From the NCBI RefSeq assembly GCF_040115645.1, contig NC_089551.1, forward strand, positions 4,216,001 through 4,280,000: a DNA stretch of 64,000 nt. The letters run 5' to 3'. Of the stretch, positions 11,739-22,669 are shown in pieces. The stretch's first letter is position 1. Each line of letters opens with the position of its first letter. The notes under the pieces are model-generated. The model saw nothing but the letters and a program-made list of their open reading frames with translations. It had not been told where the DNA came from and did not search any database. The DNA is from Euwallacea fornicatus. Lineage: Eukaryota > Arthropoda > Insecta > Coleoptera > Curculionidae. The translations under genes and the position numbers were made by a program.

Positions 11739-13237
11739 CACTAGTGGAAAAACGTAGAGCAACTTTTGAAAAATTAATATAATTAGTATTTTAATAGTTA
11801 TAAATGTTTGGGTGTAGGTTCGATATAAAGCCAGTGTATGTCTAAATACTTCTACAAAAAAATTCTTTATTTATATTTTTTTGTAGAATTTTATATTAAC
11901 AATAACATTTTTTAATCGAAAAAAGTAAAGCAACCTTATCAAATTATAGCAACGATTTACATTAAAAAAATTTAATATTTTAGAAAATATTCATTGTTTC
12001 ATCGCATCTTTTTGTCATAGCCCTTATCAATTTGGTCAAGATGACTGGATCCATGCTTATCCATGCGTCTTTTAAAGCAATGAACAGTTCATATCAGTTC
12101 CTATAGGTCCTATCTCTGATTTTCCGATCTAAGATTTCCCAGAGGTTCTCAATGGGATTTAGATGGGGGGATTGCGAAGGCCGTTCCAAAACGTATATTC
12201 CCTCTCTCCTGAACTATGCTTTCATATATTTGGACGTGGATTTTGGATCGGTTTCTAATGGAAAACGTGTCTTAAAGGCATAACATCGTCCGCGTATGGC
12301 ACTATTCGATTCTGTAAAATTCCCTTATATTGAAATGTATTCATATGTTGTATTGTAAAGGGAGCCAACACCATAGCCGGAAAAACAACCTCATACCATT
12401 ATTGACTCAATTCAGTACTTCACTGTGGGACAGGTGTATTTTGGATTGAGTCTTTCAGTTTTAGGACTCCTCATGTGGGTGAAAGCATCACTATTAAATA
12501 AGCAAAACTTTGATTCGTCGCTTCAGATCACTTTTTTCCAGTCTTGCTCTACGTAACCAAGATGTTATTACACAAAATTAAGTCGGAAACGTCTATTTCT
12601 TTTGGATAAAAGAGGTTTTTGTGGCCGATCTTCTTCCATATGACTTGCCTTCAAGTAACCTGTTTCTTACTGTTCTAGATGTTACTTCAACATCGAGCTC
12701 ATCCGAAATACGGCCCCTAATTTTGTTGGTACCTAGAAATGGTTGATTCTTCCCAATTTTTAAAACTTGTTTATCTTTGGAACGATTGATTTTCCCCGGT
12801 CTACCACAGTTCCTCTTTATATCAGTATACCCGGACATTTGAAATTGTCTGATAATTCGACAAACGGATTTGTTTAAATTAAATCTTTTGGCAATATTTG
12901 CTTGCTTTTAGCTATTTCTATACAAGTTAACAACACGTTCTTTTATTTCCACTGATAAATTTTTGCCTCGTGCCATTTTGACCAACGATATATCACGAAT
13001 GAAATAAATTTCATGGTACGTATCTGCTATAATTTGATAAGTTGCTCTACTTTTTTCCACCAAAAAATACTAATGTGAATATAAAATTTCACAAAAAAAT
13101 TAAAATAACAAAATTTTTTTGTAGACATATTTGGGCATACATTGGCTTGATGTTGAACGCATACCTAAATATTTATAACTATTAAAACTCCAATTATATT
13201 AATTTTGCAAAAGTTGCTCTACATTTTTCCACTACTG
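11739..13237 (-). mobile_element. Complete Tc1-like element B
   Basis: About 1.5 kb with long terminal repeats of roughly 210 bp. The outer ends are CACTAGTGGAAAAACGTAGA (left) and, read inward, CAGTAGTGGAAAAATGTAGA (right). Each arm holds a second, inner copy of the binding motif (left 'aatcgaaaaaagtaaagcaa', right 'ggtggaaaaaagtagagcaa'), a clear IR/DR pair. TA flanks both ends. It is related to element C at 24151 in both ends and protein. Confidence 0.92.
11980..12976 (-). pseudogene. Tc1-like transposase relic (element B)
   Basis: It starts MARGKNLSVEIKERVVNLY, a normal start for this group, then a stop, then KQANIAKRFNLNKSV (first HTH). The GRPGKINR linker and the second HTH ending TSRTVRNRLLEGKSYGRR follow. 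The catalytic region is eroded (EKSDLKRRIK-like fragments in other frames). The end, ALKDAWISMDPVILTKLIRA, is a standard Tc1-like C-terminus that terminates at TAA 11980-11982. Multiple stops and frameshifts mean no product. Confidence 0.88.
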
Positions 13238-13344
13238 TACTTATGATATGTCGTTTATGTGCACATCTTTATTTCATAACAAACAGGCGATCTAGCAGTT
13301 GGTTTTCTCACCTGTGTTACAGTTAATTCTGTGTAAAAAAAAAA

Positions 13345-13580
13345 TAAAGACAAGACGTAAAATACTTGGAGGTCAAAATGTACAATAAGTTGCAATTCAC
13401 CAAACACGTGCAAAAACAAAATCAGAAATCATCAAATGGACGAAACAGTTCGGAGCACTGATATACAAAGACAAGGAAATTAAGATGAAAACGGCCATAA
13501 AATCTACAACTCCATCTGCAGACCGCTTCTGGACTGCGGACATATAATGAAACTAAATGCTACGGACAAAATAAATTAAA
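13345..13580 (+). pseudogene. Non-LTR retrotransposon reverse transcriptase fragment
   Basis: Three frames in succession give KYLEVKMYNKLQFTKHVQ, then TKSEIIKWTKQFGALIYKDK and EIKMKTAIK, then KIYNSICRPLLDCGHIM. This order (KYLGV..D..L.F..H, a helical stretch with KxxxxxxxL, then LYKxxIRPxLxYG) is the C-terminal part of the RT domain in Jockey-type LINEs. Two frameshifts and a short length make it a dead 5'-truncated or internally broken copy. It is the only retroelement I could recognise in the window. Confidence 0.7.
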
Positions 13581-13665
13581 TAAACATTTTTATTATTTGT
13601 CTATAATTTCTTAAATAAAAAAGTTCAGACAATTTTGTCCAGAATCAAAACAAGATTTGTTCATA

Positions 13666-15250
13666 CAGAGTGGCCCATATAAAACAGTCCACTGAAGGGT
13701 CTCGAATGGAATTTTTTTCTTCGGAAAACCGCGAGATATGTCAATTTTACTTTCAAGGGGGACATTTTTAGATCATAAATTTGTGGGTGTAGAGTCATTT
13801 CCCTAACCGAAGTTACAACCCCTTCAGGAAATTTAAATAACATGGTGGTGGGTCAAGTGGCATATCAAATTGAAGGTATTTCGATTCTCTTTACGGGTAT
13901 GCTGAAATTCTTTTGTTCCGCCTTTAAATATTGTAAAACGGTTTTAAAACATCGGTGAAATAAATCGAAAAAAATAAATTTTTACATAATGTTTTATTTA
14001 ATTAAATGTTCAAATTGCGACCCACTTACTTCCATACAATAATAACGTTTTTGTTCAACTTCTTTCCGAATATTTTGTAGTATTTCGGAAGTTGTTTCAC
14101 CACATATTATCACTATTCGGTGGCGAAGATGTTCTGAAGAGGTAGATTTCGCTTCATAAACAACAGTTTTTAAACGACTCAATAAAAAAAAGTCCAATGG
14201 TGTTAAATCAGGGGGTCTAGGGGGGCATTCAATGAAACCTCTTCTACTAATCCAGTGTTCAGGAAAATGTTCATTCAAAAAGTTACGTACAGGAAATGCA
14301 TAGTGTGGCAGAATGTTATCTGTGTTGGAAATATACATAATTCTTTAAGAATTGATCGTCGTTTTCCAAGATATTCACGATATGAGGATAGTTGAAACCT
14401 TGAAGCAAATTAAGGTAAGATTCATCCACTGCAGTTTATACGGTAAAAAAAGGTTCAACAATACGATTTCCCAAAATTCCAGCCCATCCATTCAATTTTT
14501 CTGGATACTGTGACTGCTGTTATCTCGTAATTCTTTGGATTCACCTCACTTCAATATATGAAATTATGTCTGTTGATGAAATTAGTCAGAAAGAATGTGC
14601 ATTCATCAGAAAAGCATGTCGAATATAAAATTGGGATTGATTAAAATGCCTTCAGACATCGTTTCATAAAATTGCACACGGAGATCTGGATCATCTCCAT
14701 TGAGCTCATGACTAAGATGCCTCTTACAGAGATGGAAATTATGGTTTTTCAAAATCACTATCACGTGGATTACTTGATATTGTTTCTAATTTTCAGGTGC
14801 ACTTCAATATGCCCCAAAATTGCAATCTGTGCAGCCTTGTTGGTGACGGTGTGTCTCTTTTCCTGTTTTCTGTTAGCAACGGATTCAGTTTTCATGAATT
14901 TATATATTGATTTCGTCAAGTAGAGATGGATCAAATTCTTACCAGAATGTCTTCCATTCAAAATTCTTGCAGTTTCTCGAACTATTTCATTGTTTTCGAA
15001 ATAGATGATGACAATTTCAACTTTCTCTGTAGTACTGTAAACCACGGTGCTTTGAATCATCAGATCAATCGACAAATTTCGCTGTAGAATTCTGATCAGT
15101 GTAAAATCGAAACAAAACCAATCATCTTTTCTTAAGAATTCGATGATAAACATAATGTTTTGAAATATTAGTGAGTTTATTATACTGCGTGACATGGAAA
15201 AGAGAACACCCCGTAAAAATGGTTTTATTAAAATCATTTTTGGTATGCAC
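13666..15250 (-). mobile_element. DUF4817/DDE_3 mariner-like element G
   Basis: The left end is TA-CAGAGTGGCCCATATAAA and the right end lies at 15215-15250, where inward reading gives TA-CGGGGTGTTCTC. A deleted inverted relative at 17282-17681 carries both of these ends. The region between is a decayed transposase on the minus strand. The two copies also share about 35 bp outside the CGGGGTG end ('atgcataccaaaaatgattt'), so the true right boundary could be near 15250 rather than 15215. Confidence 0.75.
13994..15060 (-). pseudogene. DUF4817-type transposase relic (element G)
   Basis: N-terminal HTH: STTEKVEIVIIYFENNEIVR, then ETARILNGRHSGK and a tail with KFMKTESVANRKQEKRHTV. That is the usual DUF4817 layout (E..EIV..Y..N....TA...N.RHP). 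Next come HELNGDDPDLRVQFYE, SDECTFFLTNFINRHN (first catalytic Asp region), then NILPHYAFPVRNFLNEHFPE and PPRPPDLTPLDFFLLSRLK. It ends in GSQFEHLIK before the stop. The C-terminal 114 codons are open; upstream there are several stops and frame changes. It is nearly full length but inactive. Confidence 0.85.
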
Positions 15251-15259
15251 GTTTCTTAC

Positions 15260-16045
15260 GCTAAAACAAATACTGTTTAGACCAGGGCTTTCTGAATTTC
15301 TGCCTCACTAGGTACTCACAAAGTAATCCACTTACGTGAGTGGGGCTTCTTAATTGCTCGAAGGATCAGACGGACTATCATCACGAAATGTTGAGGATCC
15401 AAAGATGCAAGAAGGTAAAGAAACACTGGTACACGTACAACACTATGTTTACTTACAAGTTAGTTGTTGAACAGGGGTTGATTAGGAATGAAATTAGTAC
15501 AATACGTGTATTCAGATTTTGGTTTGCAACGAGATGCGGCAGAAGTTGTTGAAGTTTAATCTAATCTTCCATATCGCGAGAGTTGAGAGTTTGCTTGTTG
15601 ACGCGGCGAAACGGGAAACTCTTCTGTCTGCCGCTCCAAGAGGGTGGAGCACTTCCTCCGAAGTGTTGGTTTTTGTCTTGGATTTTTTCCCACGGATTCG
15701 TGGGAAGGTCACCACCTTAAAGCTTTCGAACCATTACCTTGTCGTTGCCACCCTCCCATTCTTGGGCCACTTGCGAGGGTCAATAGGAGATATTCCATGC
15801 TGATTTATTGTTGCTCTTTTTTTGTTTTACGACTCGAGAGTCATAAATCAGGAGGGAAGTAAAGTAGATGTGTGGTACTTAACGTGGTATCCATAGTTCG
15901 GCACATAATGATAGGTCGAAGATTGAGGTCTGTTTTCTTTTCCTTTTTATTTTTGTCCAGATGTTAGGAGACTACATGAGTGCCATATCTTTATGCTGGG
16001 ATTCTCCCAACAAATATTTCATTAAAAAATTGAACTAAAAATTTA
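15260..16045. other. No recognisable gene
   Basis: Some short GC-richer patches occur around 15600-15800, but the open frames on both strands overlap each other and show no known domain. Nothing further is supported. Confidence 0.45.
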
Positions 16046-16049
16046 GTTG

Positions 16050-17105
16050 TTAAAAACCCAAAAGAAAAGAATAATTTGTCGCTCCTCTGCGGTGTCTTAT
16101 ACGTTCCTGTATACGCCTAGGCATGAATCTAAGGAGGTGATTAATGTCCGCTTAGGGGATCGCATTCCTGGCTAACTGGACAGCAAGACATGGCGCCGCT
16201 AGGATTATGTGAAGGATGGGGTAAATTATGCAACTTTCTCCCTGCAATATCCCATACATGTTCAATTGATGGGAGGTCTGGAGTGTCAGGTGGCGAAGGT
16301 AAAAAATTTATTGAATTTTGTTTAAAGAAGTTCATAGTCACTTTAGCTACATGTGGCCGTGCATTGTTTTGCTGGAAAACTGGATTAACAAGGTTTTTCA
16401 TAAAAGGCATGAGATGAGGTCCTAGGACTTGTTAGATGTATCATTGGGCTGTCGTACGGCCTCTAATGAAAAGTAAAGGTAACCTGCTACAATATGCAAT
16501 ATCACTCCAAAGCATTATCCCAACAGTCTGATGGGCATGTCACTGTATTGTAAACTGAGAATTCCGCCTTTCATCCCATCTTCTTACTTTTGGCAGACCA
16601 TCATGCGTATCCAAACAGAATCTGGATTCGTCAGTAAATACGATATTACCCCATTCCAGATTCCGATACGTATCCATTCTCTGCACCACTGCAGTCGATT
16701 TTGATCGATGATTTGAGGTGAGGGATATCATAAGATGGAGACGATACGAAATCATTTCAAAACTTCTTATCCTGCGACAAATGGTTCGAATCCCAATGGG
16801 CCTTCCATATTCAGCAAACCACTGATCCGCCAGCGTCCTTGACGAGACGAACTCATCTCTGAGTGCCATGACTCGAAGGCGCGATCTTGGCGTTCTGGGT
16901 TCTTCGAGATCGTCCTATACCTTTCCTTCTGCCTGTTTGCTCTTCTTGGTATCATGTCTGACCGCATCTCAATATAGTGTTGACACTACGGTTCAATCTA
17001 GTGACGATTTCCTTAAATGACCAGCCTCTCGCAGACCCATTATATGCGACCTTTCTCAAACTCGCTCAATTGATGAAAATTTCGCTGCATTCTACGTCTA
17101 GGCAT
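16050..17105 (-). pseudogene. Tc1-like transposase relic (element H), near full length
   Basis: It starts MPRRRMQRNFHQLSEFEKGR, then SFKEIVTRLNRSVNTILR (first HTH). A second HTH follows (ALRDEFVSSRTLADQWFAEY, RTICRRIRSF), then NIVFTDESRFCLDTHDG (first Asp), FQQNNARPHVAKVTMNFF and IEHVWDIAGRKL (third residue Glu). It ends DINHLLRFMPRRIQERIRH with the stop at 16050. The second catalytic position reads QQNNARPH instead of QQDNARPH, so Asp is replaced by Asn. It belongs to the same subfamily as the transposase at 41863-43410. Terminal repeats were not found. Confidence 0.88.
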
Positions 17106-17281
17106 ATTTGTTTAATCTAAGACCACTTTCTAAGCGCACTGTACACCAATAAATAATTTGCAGTCATATTGTTGATATTTTATTGCAATTTTAATAGTAA
17201 TAAAAACCTAAAATTCCTGATAACCCGTAAATACGCTCATAAATATGGCTGAAAACGTGAACGTTTTATATAAATACAGAA

Positions 17282-17681
17282 ATGCATACCAAAAATGATT
17301 TAAATAAAACCATTTTTACGGGGCGTTCTCTTTTCTATGTCACACAGTATGTAATTAAGTTAAGGTCGTTTTTTTCGATTTATTTCACCGATGTTTTGAA
17401 ACGATTTTTTGCAATATTTAAAGGCGGAGCAAAGAAATTTCAGCACACTTGTAAGGAGAATTCCAACACCTTTGATTTGACGTGCCACTTCACCCCCCGT
17501 GGCACTTCAGGCTCTTGAAGAGGTTGCCACTCCGTTTAAGGGGATGGCTCTTCACCGACGGATTTATGATCTAAAAATGTCCCTTTTAAGAGTAAAATTG
17601 GCGTGTCTCGGCATTTTTAGAAGAAAAAAATTCCTTTGAAGGCATCTCAGGCGGACTGTTTCAAACGGGCCACCCCACGTA
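17282..17681 (+). mobile_element. Internally deleted, inverted copy of element G
   Basis: The first 75 bp (17282-17356) are the inverted match of 15181-15255, including 'ttacggggcgttctc'. From about 17357 to 17681 the sequence is the inverted match of the left end of G (13666-13960), ending '...gggccacccc' against 'gtggccc' in G. The transposase is entirely deleted, which leaves a MITE-like derivative made of the two ends only. Confidence 0.82.
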
Positions 17682-17689
17682 GCTGTCTG

Positions 17690-19250
17690 TTTGCACGCTT
17701 CAACGCCAGCGATATTCGGAATATTGCACCAGTGGTATACTGATTATGATGTTATGACCCAAAGCTCACCTGCTAGATATTGGGAAAATATTTCAATTTT
17801 GAAAAATCTTCCATCCCTTCTGCACAATACTGTACATTTATGGAATATTCTTAAGCTCCAAGTCGTATTCATCCTCTACGTTCGATCGAGCCTCCGCTCC
17901 ATTCGAACCATTTTAATTCACGATCGATTTCTAAGGGGAACCGATATTGATGGTACCACGTATATTTCGCGTTCACGTGTTCCTTCGGTGGCTTCGTCAT
18001 TCTTAAATTTCCATTCAATGAATAATTGTACGTATTTTCGATTTTTTTTTTTTTTTGACGTAATTGTACGATTCCCAAAACCGTGTTTCACCGACGTTTT
18101 CCCTTAAATTTGAAAGCGGTTCCGGTGACGATACCCAATTTTCATATTGAAATCAATAGTAGATATTAAATAAGTATCCGATGCAAAACCGCGGTTTTGC
18201 GAAATATCCGCGATTTCGTGGCTGTGCCCAGAAAGGCGGTCAGTCATGTTGACATTCAATTAAATTTATTTGATATTTCTTTTAGCGGTGCGGTGTCGCA
18301 AGACCTTTTTAAATCTCAATTTAAGGCCGGTTTACGCAATGAGTACAACAAGTCGGAGACTCATGAGACAAGTGCCTACTTTCGGACGTGACTTCACACT
18401 CAAAAATTTCCGGAACGATATGACGATTATCTAAATTAAATTTGACTGATAAAAAGAGTCTCGTTGTTGTTTTTACGGTACGGTTTAATTGTTCATGACG
18501 ACAGATAAACCGCAATCTTAGGGAAATTGCGGTGTTACGGTGACAAGAGCGAGAGAAGAAAGTGCGACGGCTGCTTAGCACCCAATAAGCAAGGAAATCA
18601 GATATTCGTTTTTGCAATCAGTATATTTGATTGAGTATCTGTTTTTGTGCATTTCGCAGATTGCTGTAACAATCAACGGAAATGCAACTATTTAAAAACG
18701 GCTTTGTGCAATACCTGTTTGCTATTCATCTTCTCATAAGGTTTCCAAATCCAGGCCATCGGAGATATATAGTAAGGCCGCTTTCTAAATCTTATTTATT
18801 GGGCAAATAAACGATATCAATAATTTTCTACTGATAATGAGCTTTTCGTCTTGGAATCGATGATTTGCGCGGCCTTGTTAACGATCTCGGAATCGGACTG
18901 CGACGCCTGGAGCTAATACAATTAATTAGAATATCTATCGAATGGTATTTGTTATTGATTAACCGTTCATCCAGGGGCGTTCATTTGCCGTGCTGAGGTA
19001 AAAACCGAACGAGTATCTGAAGGTTGCTGTGACAATTTCCGCCAATTAAGGATCTTTTTTCTGCGACCGATAGGTCGGAACCACCTCGTGGGGCAAAAGC
19101 GAATAAAATATCAATTAATGGTCTAAGATTTTTGGGTTCGTTATTGGTCTGCCGGGCTCGTCTAGCAGACGTCGAAATCGCACCAGGGCTGGATTGGAAG
19201 ACGGTTAAAACTGTCATGAGATGGAGGCGAAACACCAACATTGCGTATTA
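17690..19250. other. No recognisable gene
   Basis: No gene or transposon could be bounded here. There is a T run near 18045 and a perfect 18-bp palindrome at 18183-18200. The open frames show no domains. Confidence 0.45.
18183..18200. repeat. Perfect 18-bp palindrome
   Basis: GCAAAACCGCGGTTTTGC reads the same on both strands. It is followed at once by CGAAAT...ATTTCG, a second imperfect palindrome. It could be a binding site for a dimeric protein or coincidence. No adjacent gene supports a role. Confidence 0.6.
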
Positions 19251-19255
19251 TCGTA

Positions 19256-20044
19256 CAAAATGTTATTTAAGTACGTGGCCGAACTTCAATGAGTGACTCT
19301 TTAGGTGATTCTAAGACGACGTGTCTATATAAACATAGGTCCGGAATTGCTTCGTTTTCAAGATACCGAATGTCAAAATTTTCTTAAAAATCTTAATAAT
19401 CCTTCAACCGATTTTATTTAAACTTTGCAGTGTCATTTACGACTTTTATTGTTATTTATACGCCACAGACTTTGTTGGAACTTTTAGATTTTTTCTGTAT
19501 AAGCACAGTCATGGCCACCCAGATCACCGGATTTAAACCCGTTAGATTTTTTTCCTTTGACGGCTTCGTTTATAGAACTCCGGTTAAAACTGAAGGAGAA
19601 TTAATCCAACTGATGCGAGATTTATGTAAGCAGATAAGATCATATGCCGAAAGTATTTCAACTATCGATTTGAAGACGAGCTTGCTCTGATGTTGAGTAC
19701 GTTTTCGGCAACTATTGTAAGTTTCAAGGTACTTATTGTTAAATGTTTTTTTTTTTATAAAAAAATTGCCTGCCATTTGCTTAAGTGCAATTTTAATAAG
19801 GCGTTTTTATCGTTTGATTTTTCTTGTATTACATTAAAAACTGTCACTAAACTTCAATGTCATATTAGTTTCGGTTTTCTTGTCATTTAGGTTTTTTTTT
19901 AATGTGGAACGAATTTTTTTAATTTGAGGCCCAAGATCTTGAAAACGACGCATCACCGAATCTATATTTATATAAAATTTTCCTCTTAAAGTCATTCAAA
20001 AAATCACTCCTTAAAAATCAGCCACTTTCTTAAAAAATACCCTG
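19256..20044 (+). mobile_element. Short DUF4817-type element with inverted ends
   Basis: The left end TA-CAAAATGTTATTTAAG pairs with the right end, read inward, TA-CAGGGTATTTTTTAAG. Homology continues for about 130 bp ('gagtgactctttaggtga' against 'gagtgattttttgaatga', then 'ttcgttttcaagat' against 'tcgttttcaagat'). The interior is a transposase 3' fragment. The element is 789 bp with TA at both flanks. Confidence 0.82.
19505..19725 (+). pseudogene. Transposase C-terminal fragment (DDE_3)
   Basis: SWPPRSPDLNPLDFFPLTAS in one frame, then a one-base shift to GFVYRTPVKTEGELIQLMRD and a basic, helical tail. This is the WPPRSPDLxPLDFF block plus the C-terminal region of a DUF4817/DDE_3 transposase. 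The catalytic Asp residues upstream are lost or unrecognisable. Confidence 0.78.
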
Positions 20045-20049
20045 TATAT

Positions 20050-20670
20050 ACCGGGAGTTGGATAAAGCGATAAGACGTTTTTAATAAGAGATAAATGCAG
20101 GCATTTTGAATCTACATGCTTATACGACATCTCATCGTTTTTGAAGTATCGGCCTTCTTAGATTTTTATACGAAATAATTTAATTTATAAAATAAAATAA
20201 AATTTTTTTTAGTAAATATTAAATTCTTTCCGTTTTCGGATTTTTTTTTTATATTCTTAATATGCAAATTGACAAATTAATGTGTTAAAATACTTTGGTT
20301 TCAATTTGTTCATGCATAAAAAAAATTGTCCGAAGCGGCGCTAGTCTAGGAAATCTCAAACAATGTTAAAAATCATTTTAAACATCTTAAAAAAAATATG
20401 AAAAAATTATAGTTCACAAGAGTAAAAAAGGAAATATTAATTCTAACAAGAAAATAAGCGACATTAAATTTAAATGGGGTGTTAATAATTTAAAAATTTA
20501 TAGTGCTAGTTCTAGCTTAAACAATACTACTATTAATTCGTTTCATTGTCAAAATGAGAACCTTCATTTCTAATGCATTTACCTGCCTCCTCTGCTCTGT
20601 CCTCCCTGCACTCCATCCCTGGCCGACATGTAAGAAACGATGGTACCTTGCGCGAGAATAAATATAGTTA
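20050..20670. other. No recognisable gene; very A/T-rich
   Basis: A/T-rich stretch with homopolymer runs. Around 20095-20170 there is weak similarity to the inner part of the preceding element's arm ('cgtttttgaagtatcgg'), perhaps a further degraded relative. No coding potential. Confidence 0.4.
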
Positions 20671-21213
20671 TTTACAGGGCGATCCACCTTTTTGTACCAG
20701 AACTTTAACAGTCGATAGAAAACCTTATTTTAAGAAGAAAACTTCATACCAACATAGGCCCCTAAACGCTTCATTTTAAAGGTACTGGGCGTTGAAAACT
20801 TAAAAACATTTTCGATTATTTTTGTAATGCTCTAATCTCTGGAGATATTTAAATCAAATTTGGTGCACAGTATCACATTCTATGCCGCCATATTCAGTAA
20901 TATCACGGCCCACGAGCAACCAGGGCCGGAGTTGTGGGGGTTTGCTGCCATAAAATTCAATCAATTACTAACACGGTCCTGTCTAAAATCAAATTTAATT
21001 TTTTTTCCCGAAATGAGCAATACGTTTTCTACAAAAAATGTCTCGTGATATTTTTTCGTATCGAGCTCCGTTGCGTAATAAATTTGTTTTTTTTATCAGT
21101 TAGAACATAATTTTAATTAAAAACATTGCTCATATAAACAGTAAGATTTATTATTGTTAATGATACGTATTGCATAATTAAAGGTGAAAAACAGCTGCAG
21201 AAATTCGCATAAC

Positions 21214-22371
21214 TTAAAGTAGGTGTTTAAAATATGAACCATTTTATTGCACACATAATTCACGCCAACATCTAATGAATCGGAGAGCACCAATTAAATT
21301 ATAATTTCTCAATTCAGTGCACGCATCTCTAATTCATCAAATAAGTTGTTCCGTTTTATGCACAGGAGTTGCATACAAATGTTATTTTAAAAATCCCCAA
21401 ACAAAAAAGTCCGACGACGTTAGGTCGAGAGAACTTGGAGGCCAAGTGGCAGAGCCCCTTTGTCCAATCCATCTTTCCAGAAAGTAATGGTCCAATCAGA
21501 TCCTTACATTTTTATGAAAATAAGCTGAACAACCATCAAGTTGGAACGAACTAATTATTTTTAAATCCAGCGGAACTTCCTCCAACATATTATGCATATC
21601 CGCATTTAAGAACTGTAAAAAAAATTTCCCATTTACGCATTCTGATAGGAAATATGGACAAAATACGTGATTGTTACAAACTCCAACCTAGACATTCACA
21701 CTAACTTTTACCTGAAAATTTCTTGGTTGAATTGCATGTGGGTTTTCGTGTGCCCACACATGTTGATTATGAATATTTACGACACCTCGACGAGTAAAGC
21801 ACGATTCGTCAGTCAACAATATGTTGTTTAGTAAATTTCCATTTTGTTCAATCGAGTTAAGAACCCATCGGTAAAAAACTATGTTCTTCATCTTTTTCTC
21901 ACGCAAAGCTTGTACATGCTGGAGATGATAAGCATGTCGGAGATCCTTTTTCAAAACCTCAAGAATTTTAGATCTAGCAACGCCAAGAGCGACGGATAGT
22001 TTTCGGCTACTTGTTGTAGGATTCCTATCAAATCCACAAAGATTTTCGTTGTTGTTTCTTTCTTGCCGGATATTATTTCTCTTTTGTCATTCGTCGTATC
22101 TAATTTTCAGTCCGCGAGCTGTAAATGGTCGGTGAATGTTCACAAACGCTGAGAGATGCGAATGACGCCTGTGAGGAAATCTTCCTCTGTACTCTCTTGC
22201 TGCTTTCGCGGAGTTCCCATTCGCAACTCCATAGAAGAAATGGATATCTGCTTGTTCTTGATTTGAAAATTGGAAAGCCATTCTTTTACTTTTAATTAAA
22301 AAAAGAACTATGCCCTCCTGAACCACTTCATGTAAATTACGACATTTGGCAAGCTGATGTTTATTTTCCAT
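21214..22371 (-). pseudogene. DUF4817/DDE_3 transposase relic (element F, long copy)
   Basis: N-terminal HTH from MAFQFSNQEQADIHFFYGVA (start at about 22281, with an open extension to 22371), followed by NGNSAKAAREYRGRFPHRRH, the signature of the DUF4817 domain. After stops come RKLSVALGVARSKILEVLKK, VLNSIEQNGNLLNNILLTDE (first catalytic Asp, LTDESCFTRRGVVN), then WAHENPHAIQPRNFQVK. The C-terminus reads RWIGQRGSATWPPSSLDLTS and ends at 21214 after NGSYFKHLL. The C-terminal ~300 bp lie within the inverted arm. Several stops; inactive. Confidence 0.88.
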
Positions 22372-22669
22372 TGCACCCTACTTATTTACTACACCTTACT
22401 CAATTTCATAGAAATTTAAGGAAGTGGTTAGACCTTAACTTTCCGAGAAGATGGATTGGACAAAGGGGGGGCCTGTCGCTTGGCCTCCACGCTCTCCCTA
22501 CCTAACCCCGTTGGACTTTTTTATTTGGAGATTTTTAAAGGAACAAATGTATGCAACTCTTGTAGAAACAATGGAAAAACTTATTGGATGCATTAGAGGT
22601 GCGTGAGCTGAATCTAGAAATAAAAATTTAATTGGTGCTCTCCGATTATTTAGATGTCGGTGTGAACTA

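Noticed and set aside
16775..16800. GGTTCGAATCC-like sequence resembling a tRNA B box
   Set aside because: It lies inside the element H transposase coding region on the other strand. No A box, acceptor stem or anticodon arm can be drawn around it. No tRNA was found in the window.
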